Source of the DNA: Achatina immaculata
Lineage: Eukaryota > Mollusca > Gastropoda > Stylommatophora > Achatinidae
Direction of reading: 5' to 3'
NCBI GenBank assembly: GCA_009760885.1
Contig: CM019704.1
Span: 16,899,429 to 16,963,428 of the forward strand
Length of the DNA: 64,000 nt
The notes beneath the pieces were generated by a model. That model saw nothing but the letters and a program-made list of their open reading frames with translations, did no database searches and had not been told where the DNA came from. Position 1 is the first letter of the stretch. Each line of letters begins with the position of its first letter. The position numbers and the translations under genes are program-made. Positions 54,791 through 64,000 of this stretch are shown in pieces.

Positions 54791-56219
54791 ATAAATAACG
54801 AAGCGGTTTCTAAGACCCAAGGCTGAGAATCTCTAGACTCTGTTCTCACTGCTGTCTGCCTCAATTCCTATTTCTATGTTATGATTAGTTTTAGTAAAAT
54901 ACACAAAAAAGCAACCGATAATCACAGTTAGAGGGAACACAAATTTTAATGCAGAAAAAGGTTTTGAGGTCACCAGCAGAAAAAAAAAGCTTGAGAACCC
55001 TTGTTATGCAACATGTGGCAGTATATACACGCCCAGTACGGGACATTTATTATTACCGGTAGGGTCATCAGACCCAGAGTCAAATATGACCAAGACCTTT
55101 GCTGCTCCAACAAGGAGCTCCAAGAAACAGGCTGATGTATTACGTCAGCCTCACTAACTATGTATGGGGATGCGGTCCACGTGGTTATGGAGTCTGCAGA
55201 AAAATCCGTTTCTTAGGTTACTATAAACACACTCCATAAGAAATATTCCATACCTACGCTGCTTCCAAAGACTCAGACACCCAATCCTGAAACCGTGAAA
55301 AGAACTGTAGAGCAATGAGTGTTGACTGCTGGATTCAGTGGGGGCAACCGGTCTCTTTGTCTAGATAGCTGAGCATATGAAGCTAGAAGAAGATGAAGAA
55401 GAAGAAGAAGAAGAAGGCCAATGGAAACAAGATTTGTATATCTCAGTTACTTCAATGAGGCCAATAGAAGCAAGCTTCAAATGAAAGTGCTAACTAAACC
55501 ACAGCTATAGCTGGTATCGTTGCTTTCCAATCAATGGTTGTAACATTGCCTTATTATGTTCTCTGTTGTATATTACATATCTACACGTTTATTTTACGTA
55601 CTTGACATAGTTTCTTAAAATAACGTCAGGGAAAGAGCATATTCTTCTTACCGTATATCCTCCCATAATATTAAATCCCAGGGATCCCATTTTGTCCCGA
55701 TGTAGAGTAATTCTTCTCCAAGCAAATTCTCCGTTTGTCTGAAACGATAAACCAAGAAGCTTTCATTTATTTTATGTTGGGTTTTTCCCCCATTTTACAT
55801 ATATGCGGTCCCTGCTGGAGGCGGAGCCTGCTGAGCAGCCCGACACCTGCGGCAAAACCACACTTAGTGCCTACCAAGCCCTGGACTAGGAAGCAACTCT
55901 CGTGGCATTGCTTCATGAATTTCATTTGCAAACCTTGATCTTCGTCAAAGACTGGGCATAAGGCCTAATCGCTCGCGCTCATGGCTTCGAATCTCAGCCT
56001 CAACTTATATACCCAACCATTTATGTGGATTTAACATTCATTTACATGTTTTTATTATTCTTAAAACAATAATGATCATAATGTAATTAATCTTATTAGT
56101 TACCGATGCAAAAGATGTTAAACATAACCTGATTAAACAAAGACGGATGCGTAGATAGTCATGGTAGAGTAGCAATACAGTTATCAGTGCAGGCAGACTA
56201 GACCTAACCAATACCTTGT
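54791..56219. other. unassigned sequence, possible LINE 3' UTR remnants
   Basis: About 55045-55240 shares short ordered words with the LINE-C 3' UTR (ATGACCAAGACC, GAAACAGGC, GGTTATGGAGTCTGC). About 55340-55415 ends in (GAA)n. About 56185-56260 (ACCTAACCAATACC, GTCCCACCTCCTCACTGGTG) is another possible remnant. No host gene was recognised. Confidence 0.35.
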
Positions 56220-56299
56220 CCCACCTCCTCACTGGTGACCCCAGGGGGTACAAGATTGGGAAAGGTGCATACATTAAGGGCAGGATGAACTGCTAGAAC

Positions 56300-56560
56300 T
56301 TCTCTCTCTCCGAACCTTAAGTGCCCAGGGCACATGGGGCTTCCGCAAGGGTTTTCCACAAATGCCTGTCCTTCGCCTTTTTTTTCTGCTCTTGCCCAGG
56401 TGAGCCCTCTATTGCTCAACATCCTCTCTGTTGTTCTTCTCCATGTCTCTTTTGGTCTACCCTTACTTCTGTTCCCCTGTGGTGTCCATCTTAGTGCTAT
56501 TTTTGTTAGTGAGTTGTCAGTCATTCGGAGCACATGTCCCAATCATCGCCAGCGGCTAGA
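56300..56560 (-). mobile_element. LINE-D C-terminal fragment
   Basis: Minus translation: MGHVLRMTDNSLTKIALRWT, PQGNRSKGRPKETWRRT, TERMLSNRGLTWARAEKKGE, then a frame break and CGSPMCPGHLRF. The GHVLRM...ALRWTPQGxRxxGRPKxTWRR pattern is a well-known LINE ORF2 C-terminal signature. The copy at 10258 is more damaged. Confidence 0.88.
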
Positions 56561-56679
56561 ACTTAAATCTCTTTTAAAATCTTCATGAGTCGATTGGGCA
56601 TTAAAACATTCAGGTCGTTTTTTTTTTTTTTGGATGAGAAAACGCTTGGAAGGTGGAGATCATCACTTCTTAAGAATAT

Positions 56680-56800
56680 CTTACATCCTTCCCGTGCCAT
56701 CAGGAGTCACACAGGGCTCACAGCATGTCTCGTCATGAGTCTATATTCTCGCCAAGATTCTCAATGTCATCAAGGGATACCTTCACTAGAGCACAAAAAA
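56680..56800 (-). mobile_element. LINE-E 3' tip
   Basis: On minus: DDIENLGENIDS, ALCDS, stop, then GGCACGGGAAGGATGTAAGA. It matches the ends of the copies at 2026 and 9795. Confidence 0.65.
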
Positions 56801-56819
56801 TTCTGAAATACGACTTTTA

Positions 56820-56858
56820 AAACCCAAAAATAAAAAAATAAAAATAAAAATAAAAAAT
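56820..56858. repeat. A-rich (AAAAAT)n tract
   Basis: About 40 bases of AAAAAT-type repeats. Confidence 0.85.
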
Positions 56859-56896
56859 AACTGCTGATTATCCTATGACTAGTATGTTATATGCAA

Positions 56897-57477
56897 CAGT
56901 GGTTCCCAACTTGCGGTCCCCGAACCACAAGTGTTCTTTGAAGCATTATCAGGTGGCCCGCGACTGTATTATCACTTGGCCTGTCACTGCATTATTAAGT
57001 GGCCCGTGGCTGGAATATCAGATGGTCCGTGGTTATATTATCAGATGGTCCGTGGCTCTATTATCAGTGGTCCGTGCTTGTATTATCAGATGGTCCGTGG
57101 CTACATTATCAGGTGGCCCGTGATTATATTATCATATGTTCCATGATTGTATTATCAGATGGTCCGTGGCTCTATTATCAGGTGGTCCGTGACTGTATTA
57201 TCAGATGGTCCGTGGCTACATTATCAGGTGGTCCGTGATTGTATTATCATGTGTTCCGTGATTGTATTATCAGGTTGTCCGTGATTGTATTATGAGATGG
57301 TCCGTGATTGTATTATCAGGTGCCCGTGGCTGCGTTATCAGTTCCATATAAAGTGCCAGCCATTGAATAAAATAAATAAGTATTTGTGGTATTTTGATTT
57401 TACATATAAGGTGGTGGCCCGCAACTTATATCTAGTTGAAGTTATGATCCCAGGACATAAAATGTTTGGAACTACTG
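56897..57477. mobile_element. hAT-like non-autonomous element containing an expanded array
   Basis: The ends CAGTGGTTCCCAACTTG and GTTTGGAACTACTG are imperfect inverted repeats. Flanking octamers ATATGCAA (56889-56896) and TTGTAGAA (57478-57485) agree at only 4 of 8. The 3' interior (GCAACTTATAT) aligns with the copy at 25067. Between the ends lies a 23-bp array of about 17 units, so this copy is three times longer than its relative. Confidence 0.7.
56945..57345. repeat. 23-bp minisatellite, about 17 copies
   Basis: ATTATCAGATGGTCCGTGGC then TCT (23 bp) repeats with GTGGC/GTGAT variants. All units lie inside the hAT-like element. Three-frame VILSDGPWL or YYQMVRG frames are artefacts. Confidence 0.93.
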
Positions 57478-57607
57478 TTGTAGAAAACCTCAAGTGGAAC
57501 ATCATACAGAGAGGTATGCTCCACAGAATAAATTAGCTGAGAAAAGAACTGCGTCGGAAAATGCGACAATCCATATTATGAACATTATTACAATCCATGT
57601 GAACACC

Positions 57608-57864
57608 GGGACAGGCTACCGTAGTGGTTAGAGCACTCGTCTAGAAACCGAATGGTCGAAGGTTCGAATCCCCAGCTGAGCAGGATTTTTTTCCCGACCA
57701 ATACGGCCCCGAGGTCGACCCAGCCTCGTAAAATGGGTACCAGAGAAAATCTGGGAAGGAAAGGAACTGGCCACCCTCCCTCATACACTGATGGCCCAGC
57801 ATAAGGAGGTCTCTAACGTTTCATCCCCTACGGCATTTGCTATGGGACTATCTATCTATCTATG
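57608..57864 (+). mobile_element. tRNA-derived SINE (type 1), near complete
   Basis: The head has the A-box region GTAGTGGTTAGAGCACTCGT and B-box GGTTCGAATCC, followed by CAGCTGAGCAGGA, a T-run, CGAGGTCGACCCAGCCTCGT and AAAATGGGTACCAGAGAAAA. The 3' end is GGGACTATCTATCTATC. It is the best type 1 copy. The head would transcribe from an internal Pol III promoter if intact. Confidence 0.9.
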
Positions 57865-58134
57865 TGAAAATTATGACAACCTATGTGATCATTGTGACAA
57901 GCCATGTGAATATTATGGCATTTTCAAGTAAATGAATAATAAATTCAGATAAGTGAACAGCCTACACTATGGTCAGAAGTTCATTATACATTCACTGAAG
58001 AAAATACAAGAAAGTCAAGAAGCAAATGAAAAACTTAATATAAAGCGGGAAAATCCGAATATGCATACAAGAAGTTCATGGAGAAATCATTAAGCAGCAA
58101 GAAGTGCTTAGGTTTTATATCAGAAAGCTTGGGC
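57865..58134. other. unassigned sequence
   Basis: Short GTGATCATTGTGACA-like words repeat at 57868-57925. No gene was recognised. Confidence 0.4.
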
Positions 58135-58455
58135 TTCTTCTTCTTCTTCTTCTTCTTCCTGGAACTCCGAGCTGGTCTTCTTTGCAGCCGATGCTGTGAA
58201 AGTGCTGTAGCACAGCATCGTGTTGGCTTGGCAACGGATTTTTTAAAAAAAGTTCCTGAGCGCAGCTAAAAGCCAGTGAGTGTGCAATACTTCTTTTGCA
58301 GACTCCACCACCATATGGGCTGGCGATCCCCACCCTGATAAACAGGCTAGGCCCGCTACTGGGGGTACCAACGGAAAGATGGGAGAGGGTCTTGGTCAGC
58401 TATGGTTCGTCAACTCTGACGCCATCATGTCAGCTATGAGTCGCTGATTGTCAAA
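58135..58455 (-). mobile_element. LINE-C long-form 3' UTR with (GAA)n tail
   Basis: On minus it runs from ACAATCAGCGACTCATAGCT through GCTGACCAAGACCCTCTCCC, ATGGTGGTGGAGTCTGC, AACACGATGCTGTGC and CACAGCATCGGCTGCAAAGA to a (GAA)n tail at about 58137-58160. It matches 4740-5050 in order, and supplies the 3' terminus missing there. Confidence 0.8.
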
Positions 58456-59221
58456 ACGGACAGGCGCCCAAAAAGCACAGACTAAATACAAGTGAACCAG
58501 GGGTGCAAAATTCACCAAATCCAAAACGTAATTATTTTGACGAGAAAAAAAAATGTATCATCTTTCAGTGTCGAACTCTCCCACAAACACACGGCAAGTT
58601 AGCAACCACACATACCCATCTGCCACGAATCCGAGCTGGTACACGCATTTTTACAGGAATCTGAACTTCTGCAGTACCCGACTCCTTTTTTTTTTTCAGA
58701 ACAAGAGTGTAATAACTGCACAGTACATTAAGCTCCGATCCTTCTAAACTCCAAGAATGATCTTATCGCACAAGCAGCACATTTTAAACATCTTATAAAT
58801 GATTAAACTAAGTCCGCTGATGATCCATGATTACATCCCTTGAAAGAAAAATGAAGCTCAAAACTCAGGTCTGATGGTAAAATGAAGGTCCGAAAATTAT
58901 TATTGCGATCTTCTCCGATGTTAAATATTGATTTCAAACGGGCCATGCGCTTCCATAGGCGGTTATTACTACAACTTACAGCCAGTTTTGCTGTTTATCC
59001 CGATTAAAAAAACAAAATGTCTTTCCTCGGTAGGGGGAGGAGAGGGGGTGGGGGAAGGGAACTGCTGGAAAACTGTACTACATCCGGGCAATTACTGTCA
59101 GCAATGTCTAGACTGCGTCGTTACATACGTGGATGCCTGTTTCCCTCTCTACAGGGATGATTCCTGTAACAAGATATTACGCTGCTCATTCCCCTCATTA
59201 CAGCCATATCCGACACTATTT
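58456..59221. other. unassigned sequence
   Basis: No gene recognised. A purine tract lies near 59030-59060. Confidence 0.4.
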
Positions 59222-59640
59222 AAAACTGAAGCTACCGCCTTACACTAAGACCTTCAGAGAATGATGATCACACCAAACTGAAGCTTCTCCCTTACACTAA
59301 GACCTTCAGAGAATGATTATCACACCAAACTGAAGCTTCTCCCTTACACTAAGACCTTCAGAGAATGATTATCACACAGAACTGAAGATTCTTCCTTACA
59401 CTAAGACCTTAAGAGAATGAATATCACACCAAACTGAAGCTTCTCCTTTACACGAAGACCTCCAGAGAATGATTATCACACCAAACTGAAGCTTCTCCCT
59501 TACACTGAGACCTCCAGAGAATGATTATCACACCAAACTGAAGCTTCTCCCTTCCACTGAGACCTCCAGAGAATGATTATCACACCAAACTGAAGATTCT
59601 TCCTTACACTAAGACCTTCAGAGAATGATTATCACACCAC
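59222..59640. repeat. 52-bp minisatellite, about 8 copies
   Basis: ACCTTCAGAGAATGATTATC, ACACCAAACTGAAGCTTCTC and CCTTACACTAAG make a 52-bp unit. Copies are well conserved, with CTTCA/CTCCA and GCTTC/GATTC alternatives. Confidence 0.95.
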
Positions 59641-61179
59641 GTTTCATGTTCCTAAATGCACGTGATTTAATACTTGGAACAAGTTAGTCCACAATTCTTG
59701 CACATTCTAATCATCTACAGGTAGTGATTTCTCGACATTCTTGCGATGTAGTTAGTACATTAAAAAAAAATCTTCATATCCAACTTTTCATAGAACGAAA
59801 TCAGTTAGAAATATCTAAAATTAAAGAAACAATTCACAGAGTTCAAATAAAACAACGACTGTTACAAAAATGTAATTAAAAAACCCCTTTTCCTGCACAT
59901 ATAACATTTTGTTAATAAAATCTGTATACAGCTCTTAACCTAAGAATATCTTGGTGTAGATTTATCCATTTAAATGTGATATTAAGGAAACTCTAAGGAT
60001 TCAGCTACATCTGAAAGCTAGGAATTTCCATTCATAAATTAACAGGTGAAGCACCACAAACTCTTTATCACTTGGAGGCGCCGATAAGCAAGCTACCAAC
60101 TTCCGCCACTATCCTGAACTCTGTGCCCAATGAAGCACGAAACACGAAGCGACGAGGATCACTCACGAACAGATGGCTAACTGACGGTGCCATCTCACCC
60201 GGACTCCAGCTTATTTGCATAAACGCAAGGAGTGATTAATATTCATGTTCACTGTGGTGGACAGATGACAAGATCAATCCAGTGGACAAGTGGAGTGAAA
60301 CATTTCTGTGGCGTATCGCTGGGGCATGATGCCCATCAGACTTGGCTTTCACAAAATATGAGACTTGTGATGCAAGTAACGGTCCACGTAGAGCTGATCT
60401 TTATTACTTTTTTTTTTAAGAATCTGGAATGAAGGGCTTCTTCAGGAAGGTGCCTTTCTTGAGATAGAAACTGTTTCGGGTGGTCCCAAGAGAGCCGAAG
60501 GATGAGAAAACTGAAGTAAGAAACGAGGAACGAGATAAACGACTCCTTTCACTGAAACCAAATCTGATCTGTGAGGCTCGTCACGAAGATGTTTGTGTCG
60601 TTGTTGTTTTATTGCTGTTTTCATTTTACACTGGCATTTAACAAGAGAATGTTCCAGACCATCGATTTCAAGGACGCCACATAAGTGCTTTCTTAATGGG
60701 CCAGGATCCGCCCAAGGGAAGATACAGAAAACGAGGGAAATAGCGCCTAAATAAGGGAACAATCAGACTACACTCTGGGTATCTCCATCACGTTTATAAC
60801 AAAAGAGAAAACCTTGGCAAGGAAGCCCTCGAAACTTGAAATATTTGAACTGGAAAAGTGTGATACATAGTGTGTAGGAATTTATCCTATATTAATTAAA
60901 TATTTCATATTTTGCTGTACTTTCAAAATTATTTATCATTTTCACTGGACTTCCTTTTGTTTCATTATCAAGTCTATTCAATTTTTTCATTCCTTTCGCA
61001 GGTATCTTAGCTACAGGTGTTGACAATCAGGCTTCTCTTTTATACGGTCTTTTGTTGGCGAGTTCAATCAGTTCAGTGACGTGAGATGGTCGAGTGTGTA
61101 GTGCGTTCTCCTCCAGCTACATGGCGGCTGCTCGTCCTGCCCAATTCCGTGATTAGAGTCAAGCATTGTTCTCTGAATA
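59641..61179. other. unassigned AT-rich sequence
   Basis: A 106-codon minus frame at 60442-60762 (VLEIDGLEHSLVKCQCKMKT) has normal composition but no recognised family. No repeat family was seen. Confidence 0.4.
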
Positions 61180-61565
61180 GTTTTATCTTTCTCGCGTATA
61201 AAAGTGTCTCCTATACAACATCGTGCTACATTTTACCTCACCGTCCCTTCCCTTTGCCTCGTAAACATTTCAATATTTTTCTCACGTATAAAACTGTCTA
61301 CCACACAATACTGTGCTATATACCATCTCACCGTCCCTTTCTCTTACCACGTAAACATTTCAATATTTTTCTCACATATAAAACTGTCTACCACACAATA
61401 CTGTGCTATATACCATCTCACCGTCCCTTTCTCTTACCACGTAAACATTTCAATATTTTTCTCACGTATAAAACTGTCTACCATACAATACTGTGCTATC
61501 TATCACCTCATCGTCCCTTTCTCTTGCCACCGAAACATTTCAATATTTTTCTCTGTCTTCCCCTT
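61180..61565. repeat. 90-bp minisatellite, about 4.3 copies
   Basis: GTAAACATTTCAATATTTTT begins units at exactly 61261, 61351 and 61441, and a variant at 61531. With 90 bp equal to 30 codons, the frames stay open (164 and 138 codons). High identity implies recent expansion. Confidence 0.95.
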
Positions 61566-61834
61566 CTCTTTTTCCAGTAGTTCGAACGTACAGCTTCTCA
61601 AACTTCCGTGTCTTCACTGACTGTCTAAAGATTTCTGACTGCCTTTTCTTTATGTCTTTAGCAACTTCTTTTTTTTTGGCAACTTTTTGAGAATCTGATT
61701 AATTTTTTTTTTCGGTCCATATCAATGTGGATATCCTTCTCTCTAAAAACCACATTTCCGCTGCGTCCAATTTCTGTTTCTTTTGTTTATTGTGAGTCTC
61801 ACAGTCACAGAAAAACGTTTTGGCTTCGTTGGGG
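61566..61834. other. unassigned T-rich sequence
   Basis: T-runs near 61669 and 61702. No gene was recognised before the LINE begins. Confidence 0.4.
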
Positions 61835-62955
61835 GAGAAGATTGTATACTGAAAATATAATGAGGAATGTTAGAGAAGGTGTAGATAAAGAATATTACGA
61901 TGCCATAACAATTGGAAGTTATGAAATACCAGAGATTAGATATGCTGATGACACAGTGTTACTGTCCACAACACAAAAAGGAATGGATAAACTAATTATG
62001 TCAGTCCATAAGAACAACGAAGAGCAAAACTTAATGCGAAGAAAACTAAATTGATGACACCTGACAAAATAAATGAGGCAGCTGACATATAAATCATTGA
62101 GGAAAAATTGGAAGAGGTGGAGAGTTTTGAATATCTTGAATCATTACTAATTAATAATTGAGATACAATGAGGGATATTAAAGGAGGGCATCTATCGTTC
62201 TTCAGAAAATGAAACAACTAACAAATCTGTGGAGAGGAACAGACAAAACTACAAAAAACAAGATTTTTAATGGCATGCATCTTTCCCATGGCAACATATG
62301 CCTGTGAGACCTGGACACTTAACAAAACAGCTGAGAAACATATAAATGCCTCTGAATGTAAATGCTACAGAAGAGTTCTTGAAATATCATGGACACAAAA
62401 AAGAACAAATATATCTATACTACAAGAACTTAATGTTGAAGAAGGTTGGCTAGCAAGGAAGATTAAACAGAGAAAACTTAAATATTTTGGACACATTAAA
62501 CGTCATGATAGTTTAGAGAAAACCGTCTTGGAAGGGTACATAATGGGAAAAAGAAAGAGCGGAAGACTAAGACGAATATGGCTGCAATACATCGTCCATG
62601 ATCTGCGAATGGACGTATTAGCAGCAGGCCATCTTGCTTACAACCGAGAGGACTACAGAAGAACTATTAGGAAGGAAAAGTTCCGCAAGGGACATGCAAG
62701 TGACTGCCTGGATGGGAGAAGACGCTGTATCCGTTTCAGCAGTCAACGATTTACAGCTGACTTTCTAGCTTCAGGGTTGGCAAAACAGCTGACTTTCTAG
62801 CTTCAGGGCTGGCAAAACAGCTGACCAGGATCCTGTTCCATCTCGTCTTTGATCCCCTTGTAACAGGCCTAGCCTGGCTAACGGAACAGAGGATCGTCCT
62901 AGTTTACACAGCCGTAGAGTTTGCTAAAAAAGGCATTTTACCCGGATGAAGTACA
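61835..62955 (+). mobile_element. LINE-C, longest copy, long 3' form
   Basis: It starts inside the polymerase (ENIMRNVREGVDKEYYDAIT) with an intact catalytic box, IRYADDTVLLST, near 61940. It then continues through KLNAKKTKLMTPDK and EEKLEEVESFEYLESLL, and after frame breaks and stops at about 62052-62240 resumes at MACIFPMATYACETWT. It ends in the GLAKQL tail and 3' UTR (GACCAGGATCCTGTTCC, AACAGGCCTAGCC). No endonuclease part is present. Confidence 0.88.
62270..62800 (+). pseudogene. LINE-C ORF2 C-terminal open segment, 176 codons
   Basis: YACETWTLNKTAEKHINASE and CKCYRRVLEISWTQKR lead the segment. A second half follows with IKQRKLKYFGHIKRHDSLEK, GRLRRIWLQYIV and AGHLAYNREDYRRTIRKEKF. This is the thumb-to-C-terminal region of a LINE polymerase, with no catalytic residues. 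It stays open only downstream of several stops, so it is a remnant. A 36-bp direct repeat at about 62761-62822 (CTGACTTTCTAGCTTCAGGG) spans its end. Confidence 0.85.
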
Positions 62956-63253
62956 ATACAACATCATTACAACCCAGGTTCAATGTTCACACACAAGTTA
63001 CACACATGTGTGTCATTGATATGGCCGTATCAACAGTTAGAGACTTTTAATCTTTCCAACCCATGATGATGATTAATTCAAATACGGAAAAGTGACCAAG
63101 AGGATGAAGTGATATCTAGAATATTGCGGAAAACATGATGAATAATATAATCCTGGCGGTTTTCCAGTCTATACAGATCACTCCGCCATGGGAATACAAA
63201 CAGTGTCAATAAAAAGATAAGCAAATGCGCAAGCGTTTTTCAGCTCTTACTTA
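62956..63253. other. unassigned sequence
   Basis: No gene recognised. Confidence 0.4.
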
Positions 63254-63842
63254 ATACGTCTCTACAGTCAGCACTTGCTTGAATACGTTTTCTACAGTCA
63301 GCACTTGCTTGAATACGTTTTCTACAGTCAGCACTTGCTTGAATACGTTTTCTACAGTCAGCACTTGCTTGAATACGTTTTCTACAGTCAGCTCTTGGTT
63401 GAATACGTTTTCTACATTCAGCTCTTGCTTGAATACGTTTTCTACAGTCAGCTCTTGCTTGAATACGTTTTCTACAGTCAGCTCTTGCTTGAATACGTTT
63501 TCTACATTCAGCTCTTGGTTGAATACGTTTTCTACATTCAGCTCTTGGTTGAATACGTTTTCTACATTCAGCTCTTGCTTGAATACGTTTTCTACATTCA
63601 GCTCTTGCTTGAATACGTTTTCTACAGTCAGCTCTTGCTTGAATACGTTTTCTACAGTCAGCACTTGCCTGAATAAGTTTTCTAAGGTCAGCACTTGCCT
63701 GAATACGTTTTCTACATTCAGCACTCGCTTGAATACGTTTTCTACATTCAGCACTTTCTTTAATACGTGTTCTACATTCAGCACTTACTTGAACGTGTTT
63801 TCTATATTCAGCACTTGCTTGAATACGTTTGCTACATTCCCA
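63254..63842. repeat. 30-bp minisatellite, about 20 copies
   Basis: The unit TTGAATACGTTTTCTACAGT then CAGCACTTGC is exactly 30 bp, so all six frames are periodic and four stay open for 130-220 codons. The largest, 220 codons on minus, reads RKRIQASADC decamers. Variants CAGTCAGCTC, CATTCAGCTC and CTTGGTT are clustered in the middle; edges are more diverged. There is no non-repeat domain, so coding is unlikely. Confidence 0.95.
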
Positions 63843-64000
63843 ATAAAGTGAAGATAGACACAAAACGAATCTTCTCTCACGACCTCTAACATTCAAATTC
63901 ACACAGCAAGGTCACACAATTGCTTTCCAGACACACGGCACATTACAGACTCGACACAAGAAAAGACTGTGAACTCGTGTGTAGGTTTCGCCGATACCAA
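63843..64000. other. unassigned window end
   Basis: Nothing recognised. Confidence 0.4.

Noticed and set aside
60442..60762. 106-codon minus frame as a gene
   Set aside because: Composition is normal but nothing is recognisable and no splice or regulatory context supports it. It was left as unassigned.
63240..63902. 220-codon minus-strand frame as a basic repeat protein
   Set aside because: Four frames are open over the same DNA and there is no non-repeat domain, so the frame is explained by the 30-bp unit.

Overview
This window looks like non-coding, repeat-saturated DNA from an invertebrate animal. It is most likely a mollusc, perhaps a heterobranch gastropod. That placement is an inference from three things: the style of the non-LTR retrotransposon C-termini, tRNA-headed SINEs sharing a central domain, and very high minisatellite density. 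No sequence identity was tested. I see no convincing host protein-coding gene, rRNA, functional tRNA or CRISPR array. There are no operons and no bacterial gene structure. Nearly all long open frames are by-products of tandem repeats or microsatellites. The only frames with recognisable protein content belong to transposable elements, plus one unassigned 131-codon frame at 36361.

The mobile elements are: (1) at least seven kinds of 5'-truncated non-LTR retrotransposon (LINE) fragments, called LINE-A to LINE-H here for cross-reference only; (2) three SINE types with different tRNA-like heads but a shared central body; (3) a complete but dead Tc1/mariner element with terminal inverted repeats at 14832-16283; (4) five hAT-like short non-autonomous elements (at about 1153, 23344, 25067, 49404 and 56897), with 8-bp flanking duplications of varying quality; (5) an unclassified repeat present as an inverted pair at 53430-53935 and as a single copy near 10880. 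Several insertions can be delimited to the base by target-site duplications. Examples are 2026-2309 (11 bp), 3075-3549 (9 bp), 7701-7949 (12 bp), 32817-33016 (13 bp), 47181-47423 (11 bp) and 53688-53815 (12 bp).

The second theme is minisatellites. About 25 separate arrays with unit lengths of 15 to 90 bp cover roughly 9-10 kb by my boundary estimates. The largest is a 27/31-bp array at 12680-14490. Several arrays are interrupted by mobile insertions (3075-3549, 7701-7949, 29244-29595, 33518-33800), and one array lies inside a hAT-like element (56945-57345).

Layout: 1-5 kb, hAT-like element, SINE, twin-primed LINE, LINE inside a 36-bp array, LINE 3' UTR. 5-12 kb, minisatellites, SINE in an inverted array, LINE tails. 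12-18 kb, giant array, Tc1 element, 48-bp and 36-bp arrays. 18-31 kb, LINE 5' region, three minus-strand LINEs, two hAT-like elements, three AT-rich arrays. 31-41 kb, duplicated 28-bp-array module, LINE nested in a SINE, endonuclease frame with a 5' repeat. 41-51 kb, mostly unassigned sequence with small arrays, SINE and hAT-like copies. 51-64 kb, more arrays, inverted repeat, SINEs, hAT-like element with an expanded array, the longest LINE-C copy and a 30-bp array. These elements do not act together as a pathway. The window is a record of transposition and repeat expansion.
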